Origin: Gordionus sp. m RMFG-2023
Taxonomy: Eukaryota > Nematomorpha > Gordioida > Chordodea > Parachordodidae
Length of the DNA: 64,000 bases
Reading direction: 5' to 3'
Assembly: GCF_954871325.1 (NCBI RefSeq)
Contig: NC_088775.1
Coordinates: 34,139,561-34,203,560 of the forward strand
Shown here piece after piece: positions 1 to 12,212 of this stretch. The position numbers were made by a program, and so were the translations under genes. The notes under the pieces were generated by a model that saw nothing but the letters and a program-made list of their open reading frames with translations, ran no database searches and was not told the origin of the DNA. Each line of letters opens with the position of its first letter. The stretch's first letter is position 1.

Positions 1-416
1 AGTACTTTGTACTCATAATTTTCTTTTTTGGAATATGCTTCAAATTAGCGAGGGAAGTGTTAAATCATCTTCATTAGAAGAAGTGAGTACTATGTACATA
101 ATATTCTTAAAATAAATTATAAAATAGAATAATATTGTAACATTTACTGAATTTTGATTGTGAATATTAATTAGAAAAACATTCGACTGAAAATTGAGTA
201 TTTAAAATAAAAATGAAGAAATGGTGGTTGATATGAATTAAAAACACGGCTTAAATTATTTATATTAGAAAATAAATAAAAGTAATTTTTAATACAATAA
301 AATATCTTTCTTTTTTAAATATTTTTTAAGAAAAAAATTTAAAGTAACTAGTAACGTTTTGCGTTACTTTGCATTCTTTTCTTCAAAAAAGGTAACGACG
401 TTACTTTACAGCATTA
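1..416. mobile_element. hAT family B, one end (truncated by window)
   Basis: The segment ends in GTTACTTTACAGCATTA, preceded by several copies of a GTAACG/CGTTAC motif (about 345-405). The same 350-bp stretch recurs at about 51450-51790, so it is a dispersed repeat. The end resembles the terminus of the hAT family A elements at 2402 and 54501 (TAGTGCTGTAAAC type), with the subterminal motif changed from GAACGCGTTC to GTAACG. The other end lies outside the window. Calling it hAT is inferred from this resemblance. Confidence 0.55.
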
Positions 417-1594
417 AAATATAAGGATATACACAAGATAACCCAAACTTTTACTGACTTTCCGCGCATGGATCTTTATTATTAAGTTTTCAAAATATGG
501 GATTGTTCCCCTAGGCTTAAATTTTCTAATAATATTCCAAATTGTTAAAGATTTCTACCAAATTTATCATTTTTAAACTTTTTTATGGAGATAAAATATG
601 AACCTACATCTTAATCTTGACTAATAATGTATCTAAAGCTGTTTTTAAATGTGAGAATTTCATAATAGCTATAAATTGAAATGTTCACTTTAGTACCTAC
701 CAATGTTTAAAAAAGGAACTTGATAATATTTTACCTTATATCCTTTGGAAATGAATACTAGGCTTATATTTTAAGGAGTTATATTTTAACATATGAGTTA
801 TTTAAATATATATTATGAAATTAAAATTTTATCTATTAATCTAATTTTTTTAAAGTTTTTTATGCTCAAATAAAATCCTAAAATTTTGAAAGTTTATAAA
901 TTTAACAAAATATGATCATAAAATTTTCGTTTGCATTTTAGAAAGAAAAAGATATGATGAGGCAGGCCACACCCTTTTAAGTTTAAATCAAAAGAATTAT
1001 CCAATGACAAAGTTGATGCTTCAAAAATCTAACATTGGTGATTAACGAGTTAAAGCTATATTTAGCTTAAAAAATTAATTATTTAAATATGAATGAGATA
1101 TAATAAATAGATATTAGACAAATAATTACCCTGATCCATTATATCAATAATAATGATAGAAAACCCAAAAAAATATATAATTGTAATTTGCCCATTTAAT
1201 GATAACCACTTTCAGAAAGTTTTGTGTATAAAAACAATAGTTATTTTGCTGCGGCACAATAAGGTAATATTGTATTATTTTAAAAATATTTCCTCTATTT
1301 TGTGATAAAGTATTGAATGAGTAATTTCATAATTAAGTAATTGAAACTAAATACATTCTGCGTATTTCTAAAAATCATATAGAATAAAAATAATTTGACT
1401 ATACTTCTTCAATGCCCATGTAAGTTACAAAATAAATTAAGGCCATTTAAAAGATTAACTTTATTTCTACCAATTATCATTTTATTAGAATTAGAAAATA
1501 AATATGATCTTTATAATATTCTAAAATGTATTTCGAAACGATTAGGAACACTAATTCTAACCTCAAAAGTTTTTTAAAATTATAATAAATTTAG
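417..1594. other. A+T-rich non-coding DNA upstream of the SRA1-like exons
   Basis: No exon, repeat or RNA gene could be supported. A 60-codon frame at 1395-1577 has A+T-driven composition and no recognisable motif. The stretch is probably intron of the gene whose exons follow. Confidence 0.5.
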
Positions 1595-1706
1595 TCAAAA
1601 AGTTGGTACGAAGAAATGAAAAAGAAGGTCGATCTGTTTTTCGACGATTGGGAAGCTGATAAATTAAACATGGACATTAAACGTAGGATGCACGTAATGG
1701 CTACTG
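1595..1706 (+). CDS. SRA1-like domain protein, exon a
   Basis: An acceptor (AAATTTAG) is followed by 37 open codons, and the exon stops at CTG|GTAAGA after one extra base. The peptide contains KKKVDLFFDDWEADKL and DIKRRMHVMAT. This matches the first helices of the steroid receptor RNA activator (SRA1) C-terminal domain, where the pattern is L..QW..GKL..PVK.RM. SRA1-domain proteins are small helical proteins linked to nuclear receptor co-regulation; the related domain at the Sec31 C-terminus is the main alternative. The tryptophan and the K/RRM favour SRA1. Base composition is clearly less A+T-rich than the surroundings. The first exon(s) were not found. Confidence 0.55.
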
Positions 1707-2296
1707 GTAAGAAATAAATTTTTACATAATATACCCTCCCATAAAGTTTAACTTGTTTTTTTTAAATAATAAACAAAAATTTATAATTAGTAGATGATTT
1801 GTTCACTAATTTTGGTAGGATGTAATTTTACAGAGAACACATGCTTAATTATACTCGGAAATTGGAAAAATATTCCAAACATTAATCATGGAATATTTAT
1901 AGAAATACAAGAATAAAACTAGATATATTTACAGCTTAATATATTAATAAAATTTGAATAAGCTTTTCAAATTCATTTCTTTAATTAGTGTTAGGCATTT
2001 CCTAATATAAAATATGATTATTATATGTATAATTTTGTACTGTGATTGGAAATTGGTGGGAAATGTAATTTAAAATTGTAGATTACATTTTCAGCTTATC
2101 TGAGAAATAACTTCAGAAAATTTAAAATCTATAAACTCATTATATACCTTTTATGATTAAAATTTATCATTTTTTTGGATTTTGATCATAATTGTTTTTT
2201 AAAAATTAAACAATAAAATTCTATAGAAATAAACTTTAAAGAGGTCACTTTTGATTGGAAGGTTTCTTATTTTTTTTATTTCGAAACTTATTACAG

Positions 2297-2367
2297 CCAT
2301 GAAAAATTGCGATTTCGATAAAGCCAACGCTACTCACCTTGCCATGGTGCAATTATATCCGTTGCAG
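2297..2367 (+). CDS. SRA1-like domain protein, exon b
   Basis: The acceptor is TTATTACAG. The two first bases complete the codon left open by exon a, giving an alanine, and 23 codons follow, including MKNCDFDKANATHLAMVQLY. This is the second helical pair of the domain (pattern: al...dy..A...H..L). It ends at CAG|GTGATT. If that is not a donor, the frame reads three more codons to a stop at 2379. The exact phase match between two independent splice sites is the best evidence that this is one gene. A hAT element begins 35 bp downstream. Confidence 0.55.
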
Positions 2368-2401
2368 GTGATTAAATAAATTTTTTTTTTTGAATTTGAT
2401 G

Positions 2402-3455
2402 TAGTGCTGTAAACATTTTTAAAAAAATCGAACGCGTTCAACGTTCATTGACAAAAATCGAACGCGTTCACGTTCAAATTCAAAATCATGAACGCGTTCA
2501 TACGTTCAAAATTTTATGATAAATTTTTTTTTAAATTTAATATAAATAAATGCCTTATATTTTTCAACACAATATATTAGCCATGATAAAAAATAATAGT
2601 TTTATTTTGATAATATAATTATAAATACAATATAATAGAGCGATAAAAAAATAAATTTATAAAAAAATTTTCTTATTAATTTTTAATAATAATTGCTTTT
2701 CAAAATTTTCATCTGATAGGCATGAACGCTTGTCAGTTAATACAGCGTTAGCTATACTAAAAACTCGCTCAACAGGGGCGGATGAAGGGATTGCGGTGTT
2801 ATACTTGATAAACAATTCTTTTAAAAGGGGGAATTTATTAAAAACATTTAATGTTTTATCCATTGTTTCAAAAAATTGAGCTATGTTATCATCCTCCAAT
2901 CTGCCCTCTTCTTCCTCGTCAAATAAAAAGGATATCTCGGAATTGATTTTAAAACAGTGAAATATTTTTGATATTTGGGCCATGGTAATTCTAATTCATC
3001 TAATATTGAATTTTGATTTTCAGAATCTGATGATGAAATATTTATATCCACGCAAATGCTAATCGATTAGATTAAAATATAAAATATTCAAATTAATAAA
3101 CTTTAATCTTATCCAGTAGCACTGTGGTACGTTAATTGCAATATGAAAAAGGAAAAGTAAAAACAGCTGATTAAAAATATAAGACTTTTTTGTTAAAAAA
3201 TTGGATTAAATATTAATTTTTCAAATAAATAAAAATATAAGACTTTTTTGTTAAAAAATGCGGATTAATATTAATTTTCCAAATAAATAAAAATAAAAAG
3301 TGTTTTTAAAATTGAACGAACGTAAAATTGAACGCGTTCATCAAAGAAAAGGAACGCGTTCACGTTCAAAGTTCGTCAAAAAAAAAGGAACGCCGTTCAT
3401 CACCTTTTTTCAAAAAAAACGAACTTCGTTTTGAACGCGTTCGTTTACAACACTA
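2402..3455. mobile_element. hAT family A element, internally deleted, 8-bp TSD
   Basis: The ends are TAGTGCTGTAAAC (left) and its near-perfect inverse GTTTACAACACTA (right). They are flanked by the perfect 8-bp duplication ATTTGATG (2394-2401, 3456-3463). Both ends carry clusters of the palindrome GAACGCGTTC and half-sites (about 2429-2510 and 3315-3450), the expected arrangement for transposase binding sites. Only a short transposase tail remains inside. At 1054 bp it is a non-autonomous copy; a longer relative is at 54501-55935. It sits just after SRA1-like exon b. Confidence 0.9.
2657..2983 (-). pseudogene. hAT transposase C-terminal fragment
   Basis: The 108-residue frame ends in [20 protein letters not shown] and LSDENFEKQLLLKIN, the hAT C-terminal dimerisation motif (S.A..ER.FS, then a leucine-rich helix). 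The BED finger, RNase-H-like catalytic core and most of the protein are missing. It is read from the right end of the element at 2402-3455. The same tail occurs in broken form at about 55550-55665. Confidence 0.85.
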
Positions 3456-3474
3456 ATTTGATGAAGTAAGTATA

Positions 3475-3690
3475 TGATGAATTCCATATCAAATCAACAA
3501 AAAAAGTCGATTTTCAACCCGACCCCCTTCAATTTTTCTTAAATTTTATATACTGGTAGTATATACTATAACTAAGAAAAAAATGAAATTATACCTTCCA
3601 ACACTGTTTACCCGCTAAGATATGGCCGTTTAAAGCGCGGAAAAATGCACCTCATTTATTTTCAAATATCTCGATAAATAATTAAGTTAG
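3475..3690. repeat. Diverged solo end of the 7627-13809 transposon type
   Basis: The stretch TTCCATATCAAATCAA followed by a CCCGACCC block, then a run resembling the subterminal part of the TIR at 7627, looks like a distant relative of that TIR. No inverse partner or target duplication was found nearby. Confidence 0.4.
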
Positions 3691-6600
3691 AAAAATAATT
3701 TAAATTTTATTCTGTAACTTAATAAAAGTTCTTTAAAATGACATAAAAATATATATGATAGACATTTGATTAATATCGAAAACCGGATGTGTAAAACCGG
3801 AAATGGCCATAAAAAAAGGTAATTTTTTTTCAAAATTTTTTTCTATAGATAGATATCACACTGCTTTATATTTGTACAAAATCCTAGACTGGGTTGAACA
3901 TGGGTTTAGGAGTTATCACTCTTTATATGGCTATAATTTAACATTAATATCATCATATTTTAATTTAATGAATAGTTATGAAATAATGTTAATTCTAAAA
4001 TTATGTCTAAATGATAGACCCTTACTTTTTTTTTATAAGAAAAATTTCACAGCCCTTGGAAAAAGGTATATATACTAGTTAATATAAGTGAATAGACATT
4101 CCAAATTAGATCATAATTTCAAGATAGTTTATGGCAGAATATTATTTTTACTGGGAGAAATATAGTGATTAAAAAGATATTAACATCTATCTTTCCCAGT
4201 TGGAGTTTATTTTTACGGTTAATTAAACTGAAATTAGAATCAAGCATTGGAGAATAGAAGATTGCTTCCGACTATTTACTTTATGATTACCGTAAGCTTT
4301 AGCTGAGATATCATACTACGAGTTGATCAAACTCGTTACTATTTCAAGAAAACTATCTGTTTCTACTTTTCTCTGGAGAAAGGCAAATTCTTACTGAATA
4401 TTTAAATTATAAATAAAAACGAACGCCTGCTACATGATAAGCTAGTCTCTCTCTGGAATTAATAATAAAAAATATTAATGGAGCTAATCATCACGCCAGA
4501 GTTAATTAGGGAGAAACCCTTCCAAATGGCCGCAACTATAGAGACCATGGAAACGATAATCATTTTACGAAAGTGAGAAAAGTAATATTAAAAACCGTAT
4601 TCAGTTGATAATGTTGATCAACTCAAAAGTAATTGTGAAATAAGTAGGGTTCTAAAAAAAATGGTGGCATAGAATTTGTTTATTTTTGACTTATCTATTG
4701 TAAGCAGTTATATTGTTCATAAAATTATTCACCTTACGAAAGAGTTTATAGAGAATTTAGGCTTCAATTATTGACGCATTTAGCACATTTACTAAGATAA
4801 TTGCACTAGATTTTTGTGCCCTAAGAGCATACAACATCTAAAAGATGTACAATATGCAGTACAAGAAAAGACCCCTACCATACACTGAATGCTATTCATG
4901 TAAAGTGACATTATGTCTTAAAACTATATTGTTTTGAAATTTACCACATATCATCAACAACTAGTGATTTCAATAAATTACATTTTGACTGATTATATTT
5001 TTTATGTGATACGTGATATTAAGCGCACTAGCCCTAAAATGTCATATATATATCAAAGATATATATACAACAGAGCAACGCTTGGTTCTCTCATAAAAAC
5101 CCATCTAACTGGGATAAAAGAATGGGAAATAATTAAATAAATAAGAGGATCATCCACGTTTTTTGGGTAGTCCACAGTTACCTGTGATCGCAAGAGGCAA
5201 AGCCCCTTACTTAAACGCCCATGGGAAAATAAAAAAGAGAGGTAAAAAGCCCATGCCCGATTAAAATAATATTGAGAAGTAAATAATATAACTCGGTTTA
5301 AATAAATATAATAACATAATGTTAGGATAATATATTAAAATAAGGTTTAAAACTTACGTTGAGCAACAATAAATCGAATAATCATCCAATGGTGTACAGT
5401 ATTAGGTTTAGGAATATAACGTAGTAAATTTTGGAATGGGCTTGAAAATGGTACTATTATATTTTTTATTTTATACATCGTTTTTATGCTTATATATGAA
5501 TAATCATAATAATAAAAAAAACATCTACCTCTTAAATTACAAAGTTGCATATTAAAGGGTAACAAGTTGTAGGATATCAAACCAGTTCAGGACAAAATTT
5601 CTAATACGGTTTAGGTTTTGAATGATGGTTAATAATACTGTTTTACGCTTCAGGTTCCAGTTGGATCCCTGAAAAAACAGATAAGATTAGGACAAAACAC
5701 ATGTAAATCAAACCTATATAGCTCTAAATAAAGTAATGAGAAATTTTTATTTCCTTTGAATCGTTATTTAATGAATGTTTTAACCGGATAAAGTATAGTT
5801 TAAAAATTATTATTTACTAATAGATAAATTCTTGGTCAATCGGTATCAAGAAATTGATTACGCTGTCCAAAGACAACAAATGACACCCATAAATTGCCAG
5901 ATAGACTGTCTGTAACACATTGACATTCGTTTTTATATATTATATTGAATCACGTTTAGACATTCCAAAATATCTAGTAATATCTATCAAATGATCACTC
6001 GAATTACAACCGAAATTTATAATCGATACTCATAATTTATTTATTGAATATAAATTCCCCATTTCTGCATATATTGATGATATTTTTAATATTATATGAT
6101 GCCATTGTTAAATAGCAATTTAAGCAATGCTAAAAAATTACAATTTTATCGGATCAAGTAATATTTATTATTTTATAAAGCTGTTAAATTTTCAAATAAT
6201 AGGCTGACTTTATGTTGTTTGTTGTTACAGATGATTTGTTAATTTTTTCCCCAATCTTTTTAAATTTAGGGCAAATTTATTTATAATTTCTCTTGAATAT
6301 GCATTATAACATTTTAAATCATTTTTACAATTTATAAATTATTACAGTGATTTGTAAAAAAAAATTAATGGTATTTTCATTTTATAATGATGTAATAAAA
6401 GTTCTTTTATTTTTAAACAAAAAATATTATATTGGACTAGTTGTCGAATTAATATTTAATAAAAGACTTTATTGTATCTAGGTTTAGTCTTCAATTAATT
6501 ATTTTTATATTTTAACGATTATGGCATTGGCGAGATTCCCAACCTGTATGTTTTTAATATTTAAATTATAGAAAAATTGCTAAACATTCCTCTAAAACGT

Positions 6601-6730
6601 TCGTCTGGAAATGGCCTAAGGCTATATTTTTTTCCAAGACACATTAGCGTTATATTATAATATAAAAACTGGTTTAAATAAAAAAGCGTGATTTTATTTT
6701 TATTTTATTTATATTTAAAAAAACAAAATG
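3691..6730. other. Anonymous A+T-rich DNA
   Basis: No gene, RNA or repeat could be supported. Frames at 3803-4078, 4934-5140 and 5347-5580 have no known motif. The stretch around 4430-5240 is less A+T-rich than its surroundings and may be an unrecognised old element. Confidence 0.4.
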
Positions 6731-6765
6731 ATTTATGCTAACCTTCCTTTTAACTAGTGTTGTTA

Positions 6766-7460
6766 TGGTTAGTTGTATAAAACCAGACCCGGGGCTTTGG
6801 TCTAAAAATCGACTAAACAAGCTCTGAGCACGAACCCCAAGCAAAAACCCATTTATTTTAAGTTGTTTTTTGTAGAACCTAGGAAAGTATGTATATATCT
6901 TCAATATAGATATTAATCGATAGCTAATCAAAAGATCTATTCATTAGGAGGACAGGCGTTCCCTCTCGATGGGCAAATCTAGAGTTTGGGTGGTCAAGAA
7001 CATTTTTATCAACACAAAATAAGTATATCAAATAAAATGTGTTTTAATTATATCTTGACAATCATAATTATTATTCAAAGTGGGCGGGTTTAGGTCTTGT
7101 GGGGTCAGGAATATTTTTAACAACATATTGATATAGGCGTCAAATAAATGGTAAGTTAATTATATTTTGATTATAATCATAATTATATTCTAAGTAGGCC
7201 GATCTAGGTCTTGAGGAATATTTTTATCAACTCAAAATATTGATATGGGTATCAAATAAAAGGTAATTTTATTATATTGATTGTAAACTTAATTATTATT
7301 CCAAATGGACTAAGGGCTGGAATATTTTTATCAACACCATATATCAATATGGGTATCAAATAAAAGGTAATTGAAATATCCTTTCACTTTAAAATTTTTC
7401 TTTAAGTAGGAGTATCTAGGAATAATGGGGTCTAGAATTTAAAATAAATTTATGATATTA
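6766..7460. repeat. Array-type TIR arm (left-facing copy)
   Basis: From about 6766 (TAGTGTTGTTATGG) the sequence matches the reverse complement of about 37600-37860. The shared core contains CCCGGGGCTTTG, AAAACCCATTTATTTTA and TAATCAAAAGATCTATTCA. From about 6950 it runs into about 4.5 tandem units of ~115 bp, each with ATATTTTTATCAACA and GGTATCAAATAAA. The core AGCTAATCAAAAGATCTATT is also shared with the arrays at 23658 and 27765, so this is a related family of the same superfamily. Confidence 0.65.
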
Positions 7461-7626
7461 AATTTATAAAATCAAAAAAAATTTCTTGTTTTACCTCCCC
7501 AACCAAGATAATCAAAATGTTTTAAGCATGCACCAACTTGAATATAATTAAATTTAAGATATTAATTATATATATATTAATTAATAGCCGGTTTTTTTTA
7601 ATATTCTGCCATTTATTACCATACTA

Positions 7627-8200
7627 GGGTCATTCCATGTCAAATCAATCACTTTTCGGCCGACCCTTTCGATTTCGATAAAAATTCGTAGGCTGGTTAT
7701 ATATGTTCCCATTAGATTATAAACAAAATTTTAGCATTAAAAACTATATTAGCGGAGATATTCGGGGTTAAAGGTCCAAAAAACGTCTTTTTTTGCTTTT
7801 TACTGATGTTAAATAATTAGTTTTTAATTTAAAACTAAATATGATCAAATATTGAATCTAATATCAATAGCCAAGTTAATAATTGATGATTATGGCGAAA
7901 ACATCAAAATTAATTTTTGATAAAATATGGGTCATCTTATGGTCAGTTGAAAACTTGAAATTAATATTTCGAAATGTATATGATCTCCGATTTTTAATTT
8001 TTTTAAGAATTATTATCCGTTTACTATTTTTTTAATAATTTATTCGACAATTAGTATGGCTGGGTATTTTATTAAAAAAATATTGCGATTATTATACTTT
8101 AAAAAAAATAGATGGCGCTATATATAATAGTTTTAATATGTTAAATTTTTTTTTTTTTATTGATTAAAATATTTTAATGTATATATATATCATACTAAAT
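7627..8200. repeat. Left terminal inverted repeat of the 6.2-kb transposon
   Basis: This is inversely repeated at 13235-13809. Shared landmarks in order are the terminus, a CGGCCGACC block, a stretch with TAGCGGAGATATTCGGGG, and AGATGGCGCTATATATAATA near the inner end. Confidence 0.85.
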
Positions 8201-8269
8201 CGATTACAATGTGCAATATATATATTATTTGTAATTCAGATCATAAATTTTTAAAATCTTCACAAATTT

Positions 8270-9123
8270 TGGCAGTAGAAGGATTGACCAGCGAGAGAAT
8301 ATGAGATTTAGGCAACACTAAAATATAATTTAAATGAGGCTGAAGGTCCACAAGGGTGTAAAAATCGAATTTTTACTTCTTCATTTGTATAAGTTTTATC
8401 GATTATATATCCTAACCACCATTTATCATCATATACACATGTTATATATCCATTAATATTTTAAAATATAATTTTCTCATTTAAAAACGGAACTTGTTTT
8501 ATATTATATTTTTTGGAATTAGAATATATTTTGGTTTTTAGTTTATTTTGATCAATGGGAATAATCCCGTGAATTTTTTGGGTCCCATGTATGGGCAGTG
8601 CAGAATTAAATCTTTTACGAAGGGCTAATTCCTCTTCGATATATTCTTGATTGGATACATATTCAAATTGAATATTAATATTTTCTTTAGCATAATTATA
8701 TAATTCTAATGGGGTTAGGATTTGATTTTTATTTGGCCTTTGAAGGCTAGCTCTGGCAACTAATCTTTTGACAGTTCCTCCGATACCGTCACATGCATTT
8801 TTGCCGTGAGCAGTGACAAAGAAATGCCATTCGGCAGGAATATTAAAATCGTATTTATGAAGGCATATGTTCAGAAAATTTTTGCGATTCTTGTATTGAG
8901 ACGCGGTTTCATCCGAAAAATATATTATTTTTTCTGGTTTAGAATTAAATTTGGCTGTTAAGAATTTAATGAATTTTTTTTGATAAAGGTGGACTGCACT
9001 AGTATTATGGCTTAATGATTCGGACAAAATAACAAAATTTATATTTTTTAATTCTCCAGATTTATAATATGCTACAAATGGATGTATAGTGTACTGGACA
9101 TTGTTCCAATGAAATCCCTGAAC
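8270..9123 (-). pseudogene. Transposase, catalytic core and C-terminus (6.2-kb transposon)
   Basis: An open stretch of 188 codons (9027-8461) carries IIYFSDETASQYKNRKNF, then HGKNACDGIGGTVKRL and ARASLQRPN. Upstream, in the block reaching 9123, VQGFHW and HPFVAYYK can be read. After the stop codon at 8461 the same frame continues as GYITCVYDDKWWLGYIID and RFLHPCGPSASF, the usual C-terminal end of this family, so this copy has a premature stop about 60 codons early. The aspartate in SDE and the H-G-K-x-x-C-D-G-x-G-G-T motif are probably catalytic or structural, by inference. The N-terminal part of the same gene lies at 12265-13000, beyond the inserted retroelement. Confidence 0.75.
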
Positions 9124-9220
9124 GTTACATCCTACTAACTTTCCCCTATTTGCGGGAAAGTGGATGTAACTGGATGCCTTGGCCTTTATTTCTTTGGCAC
9201 CGCTAAGGCTTTATTAAATC

Positions 9221-9270
9221 AAAATTTTGTATATCACAAATATAAAAAGAAAACAATAATGAATATAAAC
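9221..9270. repeat. 50-bp terminal direct repeat, copy 1
   Basis: This stretch begins AAAATTTTGTATATCACAAA and is identical over 50 of 50 positions to 12213-12262. It marks one end of the retroelement. Confidence 0.9.
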
Positions 9271-9666
9271 CCGATAGATATAAGTATTTATATAATTTAA
9301 TAATAGGGATGATTCGTTCTCAGTGTTTGTATTGTTTGTGAATTTTGATTTAATTGAGTGCTAAGTCTGCAGAGGTTATTGATAGTTGGTCCCAATGATA
9401 GGATAATGTGGTGTCCATGCTTGGTAGATCGGATAAGATTGATGGGGTGCTAATGGATGATTTTTCTCCAAATAGGGAGGTTTCCTTCTGTTGAAGTGTG
9501 ATATCTCCGGTAATTATTTGGTCCCCAAATAGATCTAATTGTTCTCTTTGGGCCATCCAGGTGCGAGAAGGTTCGTCAGCGGGATTTTCATCGGATGGTA
9601 CCCATTGAATGTTTTGCCCAAGGCTGGTAAAGTGTGCGAGCCCTATTTTTAGGAGTATTTGAGTGA

Positions 9667-9945
9667 TTACAATTTCAATAGAAGGCGAGGGAGATCCACC
9701 CTTTTTGTAAGAATAGTAGGTACGGTTGAGTCCGTGAATATCATTATCCGGTGCCCGCGGCTAAGCGAAAGGATGGCTCCCATTCCGACTGCCAGTACTT
9801 CCTTGGCATTTATGTGTTGTACGGTGTGCATCGGAATATTGAATAATAAGCAAGCCTCGTTGAAGGTAATAGAGTTAACTTCGGTTTCCCAGAAACAGAT
9901 AGCAATGTGAGTTGGAAGCATCCGTATAGACGGGGGTGTCTGCAT
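9667..9945 (-). pseudogene. RNase H-like part of the retroelement
   Basis: The segment contains INAKEVLAVGMG and IMIFTDST, which fit the E and D motifs of the RNase H domain that follows reverse transcriptase in LTR- and DIRS-type elements. It is treated as a fossil part of the element at 9124-12262. Confidence 0.6.
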
Positions 9946-9949
9946 AATA

Positions 9950-11236
9950 CCGAAGGGCTAGAGGCTCTTTCATGGCATTGATGATTGCTGCTGCTTTGCG
10001 AAAGGCCAAGTAGATGTCCGTAATGGGCGTTAGGGTTGCTCCATTCATGGTTATGTAATATGGGGAGAATAACCGGGACATGCAGGTGATAGTATAGGCA
10101 TAGTGATTAACCATCCCAGAACTTTGGCCGCCAATTCTCGTCCTAGTTCCAAATGTTGGTAGGAATGGCGGCGGAAAATGTTTAGACATTTCTCGAGTGT
10201 TAGTGTCTGCTTGAATGGTCTTAGTAGTTAAGTTAATTGGAATACCCAGGTAAGTAATTTGGTCAGTTGGGTCTAAGACTGATTTCTCTGGTGCAATCTG
10301 AAGTCCCCATCCTTCAAGGGTGCAGCGCAGAGACCTGGTGGACCATTTGACGTTAAATTTATTGTCCCCATAGATGAGAATGCCATCGAGATATACGTTA
10401 TAGGAGGCGTTTCTAACTGTTTTGGCGCAAGCATCTAATATTATGGACTGAAGGCAGAATGGGCTAAACGATGCCCCCATAGGTAGAACTTTATATGCAT
10501 AGTTAGCATTGTCAAAGCGAACTCCAAAGAAGCGAACGCTGGAGGCTAAGGGAATAGAGAAGAAAGCCGAGCGGATATCGATTTTGCAGGCATACTTGGC
10601 CTGATCCAACTTAGTTGACATCAGAGGGATTGATTTCAGCCTGAAGGGGTAGTGTAGAAAGTTCTTTAACACTTGCGCGAAGTCACTGATAACGCGAGGG
10701 GATCCGTCTGATTTAGGAATTACGTATAGGGGAGAGCAAATTTGCGAAGGATCATCGGAGGGTTCGATGATTTCTGCGTCCAGCAAATGACGAATAATGT
10801 CACGATATTTTCTATGGACGCCCACTGGACCACTGTGCCTGAAGAAGGTGTTATTATTATTGTTGATTTTTAGGTGGTCCAGTCTAGGTTGAAAACCGCG
10901 TCTAGCTACCCTTTTTGTAAAATTGGACATGAGAGGTCCTATGGTGAGCCTAGCTGTGCTGATATTCAGCGTGGGAAGGGCCTCAAGCTGTGCGTTTGTG
11001 AAGATGCCGCGATTGCCTGGTCGATTGATGCCGGTAAGATCGAGGGCTGCTACGGATCTTACCTGGGGCATACCAGGATCATCAGTACTGTAAATGCTAT
11101 CGTCTAGTTCCTCGATGATGGACATAGCCGAGTCGTCGCTTCCTGAGTTGCTAGAGGGAAGGGAAGCGGTTGGAGAAGGGATCCACCATTCCTGAATCCT
11201 CTGACAAGAATGACGGTGTGTCAGACTCGTCGGCAA
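9950..11236 (-). pseudogene. Reverse transcriptase part of the retroelement
   Basis: Reverse-transcriptase blocks can be read in order: YVIPKSDGSPRVISDF (about 10720), KIDIRSAFFSIPLA, FFGVRF, VLPMGASFSPF, the active-site region near 10390, and a YLGIPINL block. The LPMG..SPF form differs from the usual Ty3/gypsy or BEL consensus and points to a DIRS-like or other less common lineage. The N-terminal ~100 residues are acidic linker with no known domain. Confidence 0.75.
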
Positions 11237-11299
11237 CGCTAGCAGTCTGACGGATCAACGGGGGAGGTTGATTATTGTTTTCCGATACGTCAGTACCCG

Positions 11300-12135
11300 A
11301 GTCCGATTCATCATCCGGCGAGAACAGGTTATGCCTCAACAGCCTAAGAAATTTGTTTACTTTTGCTAGCCATGCTGGCTGTTGTGCTGTTCTCTCCGGT
11401 AGGGTCGGTGGTCCGTAGCCCTCCACTACCTCCCCCGGAAGGGTAGCGCTAGAAGAAGAAGTTGGTAGCGGAAGAAGGGAGAAGATAGGTGAACGCTCCG
11501 ATTGGGGACTATTTTCTTTTCTTGCCCCGGGTGGTGGCCGTTTCCTTGCGTTCGGGCTTTCTGTACGTAGAGGTAGAGGAGCCATAGCCCCTGTCCCGAA
11601 AGGGCCGTGGTTCACGGAATACTTTGATCTCATTGCCCCCTAGGAATTTCTCTTGATAGGACGCGTCGTTATTAATGGCCGTTTGCCAGATCCAGTGTAT
11701 TGCTAGGGCTAGTACTCTAATGCGTTTGGTCATTTACTCCATCAGTCTAGGATCTGAGGTTTCGTTGAGTATTTCGACCACGTTAGCGATGTGTTTTATC
11801 TCATGGCGGTCCCGAATGCTAGCTTTGCACTTGGGTTCGATAAGGTCTTGTTGAAGACCGGCCCAGACTTTGCGCATCTTCTCATACTTTTCAATTGGGG
11901 TGAGCGGAACGGCTGGAACAGCAGGTACCGCGACAATAGTTGGCGGAGGTGGAGGGGACGATGGTGCGCGTCCTGTCCGGCTGGGAGTTGACGTCAGAGA
12001 GGGTGACCTTTGTCTCCTATCACGGCTTTCCCTAGTTAGTTCCGCCATTTGGGTGGTTATAGCTTGCATGGCGGTGACAATGGCTGCAATTGTCGGATCG
12101 CTTGCAGGTCCGTCAAGGGAATTATTAGGAGTCAA
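11300..12135 (-). pseudogene. Gag-like and proline-rich region of the retroelement
   Basis: The region upstream of the reverse transcriptase encodes low-complexity, proline/serine-rich and basic segments, including RAPSSPPPPPT and an arginine-rich stretch. This is the composition expected of a nucleocapsid-like product. No CCHC zinc knuckle was recognised. It is assigned by position only. Confidence 0.5.
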
Positions 12136-12212
12136 CTCTCCGGGGGAATATTCATATTCAAAGGTGCGGGCTGGCTTTGGTTTCGTAAGTTTCGAGCCAT
12201 AAAAAGGGACGT

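Noticed and set aside
3803-4078. 91-codon plus-strand frame
   Set aside because: No recognisable motif, composition equal to background, no splice or promoter context.
5347-5580. 77-codon minus-strand frame and neighbouring frame 4934-5140
   Set aside because: Rich in F, I, Y, N and K as expected from A+T-rich chance frames; no conserved pattern seen.
6674-6931. 85-codon minus-strand frame
   Set aside because: Lies across the array-type TIR arm; its inverse copy at 37.7 kb does not keep a reading frame.
10874-11107. Plus-strand frames opposite the retroelement (also 9659-9910, 11791-12237)
   Set aside because: Shadows of the minus-strand retroelement coding region, made open by its higher G+C content.
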